Shown piece after piece: positions 60,166 to 64,000 of a stretch of 64,000 nucleotides of DNA (its first letter is position 1; every line of letters starts with the position of its first letter). The notes beneath the pieces were generated by a model. That model was not told the DNA's origin and searched no databases. It was given only the letters and a program-made list of their open reading frames with translations. A program made the position numbers and the translations under genes. Source of the DNA: Jaltomata sinuosa (lineage: Eukaryota; Streptophyta; Magnoliopsida; Solanales; Solanaceae); contig QJPP01000831.1 in the NCBI GenBank assembly GCA_003996215.1, positions 62,001-126,000 of the forward strand, written 5' to 3'.

Positions 60166-60738
60166 AAGCCCTCGGAGGAGGTTGAGGTTGACGGATCCAA
60201 CACTAAAGCAAATGCTTCCTCTCCTTCATGGGTAGCTTTAGAAGAACCTAATCCCGCGGAGTCGGGCAATCCAGAAGCTGTTGTACCTAGAGGGCCAGTG
60301 ACCAAGAGTAGCCTCCAAGATATGGTTAACAAGACCTATAATCATGATAGGTAGTTGACCGACTTAGCTAATTGGATGCGTGGGTTAATTGACAAAGTTG
60401 TCAAGAAGGCCATTAAGGGGGTAGTAAAAAGCGTGAGCAAACTTTGTCAGAGTGTATACACCATTGAGGAGGCTATGAAGGAGATCCGGAAGGATGTTGA
60501 TAAGGCAAAAATTAAGGCTCTGGTTGATGAGGCAGATTTGAGTGACATCCCTGTCCCCCAATGCACCCTCGGTCCATTGGATGATTTATTTGCGGCTTAT
60601 GATGATGAGGATGCGGAGCAAGCTGATGATCAGGACCCAGAGTTTCAACACGTGATCAAAGAGTCCACACTCACTTCACACTCCCAAAAATGTGGTGCAG
60701 GCACTAGTGCAGATGCAGTGGATGAAGATGAGGCATAG
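60166..60738 (+). pseudogene. ORF2 acidic C-terminal tail
   Basis: Low-complexity, acidic C-terminus: SSLQDMVNKTYNHDR, a TAG at 60352-60354, then MRGLIDKVVKKAIKGVVKSV (basic, helix-like) and AAYDDEDAEQADDQDPEFQ. It ends at 60736-60738. The TTG at 60355 is not a start, only the codon after the stop. Confidence 0.55.
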
Positions 60739-62838
60739 TCCTTCCAGGGAGTTAGTGCACCCTTTCCTTACTTCTTTTAGCTTAGAGCATTGAGGGAAAT
60801 TCTTATTTTCATGGGAGAGGTGGTTTTTATTTGATATTGCTTTTGGTTGCCCATGTGGGGCTTGGAGATATTTTTATTTCCCTTGTCGGGGCTTGACTTC
60901 TTTATTTCCTTGTTAGATAATTTATTTGGCCCTTGTCGGACATGTTTTAGATATTGTGACATTGCCCTTTCCAGGCCATTTCTTTATTTAGTTTTGTTGA
61001 TTAGTGCTTAACTGTGCCCTCCTCAGGCTTGATATTTTTAATTTTGATTGTGCTGCTGGGTTAATCTTACATGACTCCATTGTTTCACTACCCGTGTCTT
61101 GCAAATGCACTAGTGCCTACCCCGTGGCTTGTTTTCAAAATTACTCATGAGCGCTTAATTTTGTAGTTGCCTTGTTAATAGTAGATTAGTAATAAACTCC
61201 GAGGGTTTTCTTTACTCCACAGTTCTTTCCCAAGGAGCAAATATTTTCTTTATTTTCTTTTTTTAGTGTCGAACCGGGTTGGTGTTTCTATATGATAGAT
61301 TGAGAGGCGATTTTCTTAAGGAAAAATGCCATGTTTTAGTTTAATTTGAGTCCGTGCTTTGCTTTCCCGAAATGGACCTACCAAAAAAAAAATTGGCAAG
61401 ATGTTTTTGAGAATTAAAGGAAAGAGGAAAAATGAATTTTGAGGAAAGCATTCTCTTGTCATGACTTGCACACTCCCTGTTTGGCTTGATTGATTAACAA
61501 ATGAGTGTGTAATGAACTCGGAATAGCTTGTCAAAAGTCATTTGTCCCAATTGATTTTGAGACTAATGTGGAAAATTCTTGTGATGTGATGCCTTGTGTG
61601 GTGACGCTATTCTTTGATTCTTGTGCATGCATGTCATCTAGAACTTGCCCCGAATGTGATTCAAGGAAAAATCCTAGATGTGACAAAGCTTGAAAGATGA
61701 CCGTAGGCCCTTTTTTAATATCCACTTTACCCAAATGACTTCCCTTGACATTGATCCTAGTGAACCCTTTTGAGCTTGTGACCTTTCCTTGGCACCTTGC
61801 TAACACCTTGACCCTTTTTTGAACCCCTATTGTTGCACCCATCCTCCCTAGTGGCTCGAACGTGAAACATAAGCTAAAAGCCTAAGTTTGGAAGGGGGGG
61901 GGGGATTTGAAATGACAACATAGGCAAAAGCCTAAGTTTGGGGGTGTATGTACTCAATGTGGAGAAGAAAAAGAATGCCCTTCTAGTGCAAGGTAGCACC
62001 TTATGTTTGAATTTTAAAAATTGCTCCAAATCCAATGCAATGAGAAAATTGAAAAGAAAAGAATTGGTGCTACCAAGTAAAGGTGATACAAGGAGGTTGA
62101 ATGATCAAACTGAAGGGAAAATCTTGGGTTGTGTGAGGGAGAAACAAGGTAAAGTCAAAGTTAAAAAATGTGAGTGGTGTTCAAAATTACAACAAAGAGA
62201 GTTAGGGAGGTTATCACTTGAGCCAAATGTGATCCTCACCATAGACCTATCCAATATCATAACTCATAAGTCCTTAGTGATTCCGAGCTTGGTAACTCTA
62301 CATTAGTGGCAAATTACATGAAGGACAAGCCTATGGTTCGACATGTGTGCACTTGAACTTTCTTGAGAGAGTGAGAGTCTCATTGGTTCTCTTAATATCC
62401 CTTGTATTGTGAATTGCATGATTGTGTGTGGGATTCTCTCTTGTGGTGAGTGGCATCATGCACTCGAATTGAAATATGAAATATCTATTTCAATTGAGAG
62501 GAATGAATGATATAAGTTATGTGGTGAATCTCGAGGCAAACCTTGATGGTGCATGCTAATGACTTCAGAAGCTTAATCTTGTTTTGATTGAAATATTACC
62601 CTATTTTGAATGAGAAATGAAGTCCTTTTGATGAAAATTTTGAAATGATCAATTTCCTTGAGAATGTGGTGGTCCAAATTGAGATAAGCACTATAGTTGA
62701 TTCATTGTTGAGTCTTTTTATTTATTGTTTTTCTTAGTTTATTTAGAGTAGAGTAGTTTTGTGTACAACCCTTGTGTTTTAGAGCGTAATTCATTCCTTA
62801 CTTTGTGAGTATCTTACTTGAGGACAAGCAATAGTTCA
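60739..62838 (+). other. 3' noncoding region of the Athila-like element
   Basis: About 2.1 kb without a recognisable domain. The ORF at 61938-62306 (basic, 122 residues) shows no motif I know. Purine blocks 'aagtttggaaggggggggg' near 61885 and 'aagtttgggggtg' near 61933 resemble the real polypurine tract at 62839-62850. Confidence 0.6.
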
Positions 62839-62850
62839 AGTTTGGGGGTT
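62839..62850 (+). other. Polypurine tract of the Athila-like element
   Basis: agtttgggggtt directly precedes the LTR start TGATAAG at 62851. It would prime plus-strand DNA synthesis. Confidence 0.7.
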
Positions 62851-64000
62851 TGATAAGTTGGTAATCTACCAACTTATTGAGCCTTTATTCATGAAATATT
62901 ATCATGTTTTGATTGGATTTAGAGGTACTTATTGTCTTTGTTGATGCAAATGCAAGTACTTATGATCACAAGTAGAAAACAAGGATGTGGACCCAAAAGA
63001 GCTAAAAAGGATTTGAAGTGTGAAGGTGTTCAAAAGAAGAGAAGATTATGTCGAGAGGTGTAGCAGTCTTGCGACACGCACAATTGCTTCGGTCGCACCT
63101 CCCTTCACACAGGACCCAAAGTCAGCTGAAGTCACTGGTCTGCTAAAGTAGAGCCGTGCGATGTGCACAATACTTGGTGCGACCGCACGTCGTATCGCAC
63201 AGCTCCCGAAGAGTTTTTTTTTCCATTTTTATGTGATGATTTGGGAACATTCTAAAATCCAATTTGGGCATTGTATTCAGTAGTTCTCATAGTTATGATA
63301 GTTCAAAATAGTTTTTGGACAATTTTGCAAGTTTTCTCTCCCAAGGAAAGATAGAGGGTTTTACTCCGTTCCCATCATCTTCAACCTTGGATTTACCATT
63401 ATTGTATAGTTGAGCTTGGATATTGGAAACTATATCTATTAATGAAAGGGAATTTGAATTACCCACTTGGTATCATCTCTTATTCCTTTAGCATGAGTGG
63501 CTAGTTTTCTTGTTTAGGGGTATGTGTATGATGGGTACTTGATTATTGGGTATGGATCTTGCTTAATTGTGTTTATAATTGCTAAATTGATATGGGTCTA
63601 GTGAATTCTCCATATTTTAACTTTAAACTAATGGTTGCAAATATTGATTGAAATTACTTGATTGTGTTCTTGCTTGAGAAAGAGGTTCATAATTTTGGAT
63701 GAGAATTCACTACTGGGTACTTGGGATTTCCATTTAGATTGAGGCTAGAAATAGCTCAATTCACTGGAAAATACCCATTTAAGAGTCTAAGCTAGAGATA
63801 GTGTGACTTCTCCAAGATTGTATTGGTTGGTTGATGTTGAAACCATGGTGCTTGAACAAAGACCATGGGATAAATGTTTGCGAGATCAAAAGATTAACAT
63901 TCATGACTAAAATCAATGCTACCCATATCATTTATTAAGAATTCACATAATTAAGCAAGTACCTTAATCCATGATTAAGTCCCATCGGAAACATACCCCT
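62851..64000 (+). repeat. 3' LTR of the Athila-like element (cut by window end)
   Basis: Begins tgataagttggtaatctacc as at 34387 and is collinear with it to about 35540. It has CG-rich words at about 63055-63210, differing in detail from those of the 5' LTR. Confidence 0.88.

Larger units (their letters stand above)
50048..60738 (+). pseudogene. Athila-like ORF2, 'putative plant transposon protein'-like, split by a family B element
   Basis: The coding parts are 50048-50512 and 59675-60738. The start MTSGRGNAGQ follows the acceptor-like site. Before the insertion: GIKVVYDCEKNRPYNTKQSF, RQWQPF, EFFASYQATQ; after it: PIEPAPTLMAKLTVTQKPLA, YFEARLWYDFVCSRFLPF, DGAILVASIISREH, FPYTVLISKLCANAGIPYF. 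This order resembles the plant 'putative plant transposon protein' domain (Pfam PF20167 as I recall; not searched). The C-terminus (60163-60738) is acidic with one TAG at 60352-60354. Defects: a 22-base tandem duplication at 50163-50206, several stops, and a G10 run at 59807-59816 that shifts the frame. Molecular function is unknown. Confidence 0.65.
34387..64000 (+). mobile_element. Athila-like Gypsy element lacking RT and integrase, carrying two nested Gypsy elements
   Basis: The 5' LTR starts TGATAAGTTGG at 34387 and the 3' LTR starts with the same words at 62851, leaving the window before its end. The internal order is a tRNA-Asp primer site (45650-45667), gag (45769 on), protease (about 47605-48170), a stem-loop motif (48221), an internal promoter and intron-like block (48286-50044), ORF2 (50048-60738), a 3' noncoding region and a polypurine tract (62839-62850). 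RT, RNase H and integrase are absent. Nested elements at 35791-45610 and 50513-59669 account for 19 kb; the original element is near 11 kb. The target duplication at the far end should be gtatg (34382-34386). Confidence 0.85.

Noticed and set aside
61938..62306. 122-residue basic ORF as a possible third gene of the Athila-like element
   Set aside because: No motif, lies in the 3' noncoding region downstream of a purine tract, and no upstream signal was found. Left as noncoding.

Overview
This window is repeat-rich nuclear DNA from a flowering plant. A Solanaceae genome is the best guess, because the RTE LINE carries the tobacco-TS-like tail and the LTR families look familiar from that group; this was not searched. 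I see no host protein gene, rRNA, tRNA, CRISPR array or bacterial feature. Almost every base belongs to a transposable element, and most coding regions are decayed by in-frame stops and short frameshifts.

Left part (1-33415). Positions 1-6350 are one end of a minus-strand Gypsy element of a pol-less family (family A; LTR about 3-3.5 kb, gag remnant only). From 6351 an old Athila-like remnant begins (LTR end, decayed tRNA-Asp primer site, gag-like debris). A PIF/Harbinger-like TIR element with TTA target duplications (7625-22901) sits in it. That element contains a truncated RTE LINE (20835-22150) and a solo LTR of family B (7703-20496, duplication GGTAA). The solo LTR is split by a complete family A element (8116-18840, GCAGG/GCAAG). 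Next come an L1 LINE with an RNase H domain (23610-28596, minus strand), two partial family A LTRs (28597-32385), Athila-type noncoding debris (32386-33415) and a truncated minus-strand LTR (33416-34386).

Right part (34387-64000). One Athila-like element starts at 34387 and runs past the window end. Two full-length chromodomain Gypsy (Tekay/Del-like) elements are nested in it, both minus strand: family C at 35791-45610 inside the 5' LTR (duplication ACCTC) and family B at 50513-59669 inside its second ORF (duplication GCTAC). The Athila-like element encodes gag and an aspartic protease but has no reverse transcriptase, RNase H or integrase. A noncoding block follows with its own TATA box, a CT-rich leader and a plausible 1.1-kb intron, then a second ORF resembling the 'putative plant transposon protein' domain.

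Main observations. (1) A 3' splice-acceptor-like sequence ends 0-3 nt before the gag ATG in four elements and before ORF2 of the Athila-like element, with donor-like sites in the leader parts of several LTRs. This suggests a spliced subgenomic gag mRNA that lacks the primer-binding site. (2) Several families carry a CG-rich, inverted-repeat cassette just upstream of a TATA-like box. Its position is conserved but its sequence 'word' differs between families and between copies. (3) The RT-less Athila-like element appears to have an internal promoter for ORF2. All come from reading the sequence by eye; none was tested computationally.
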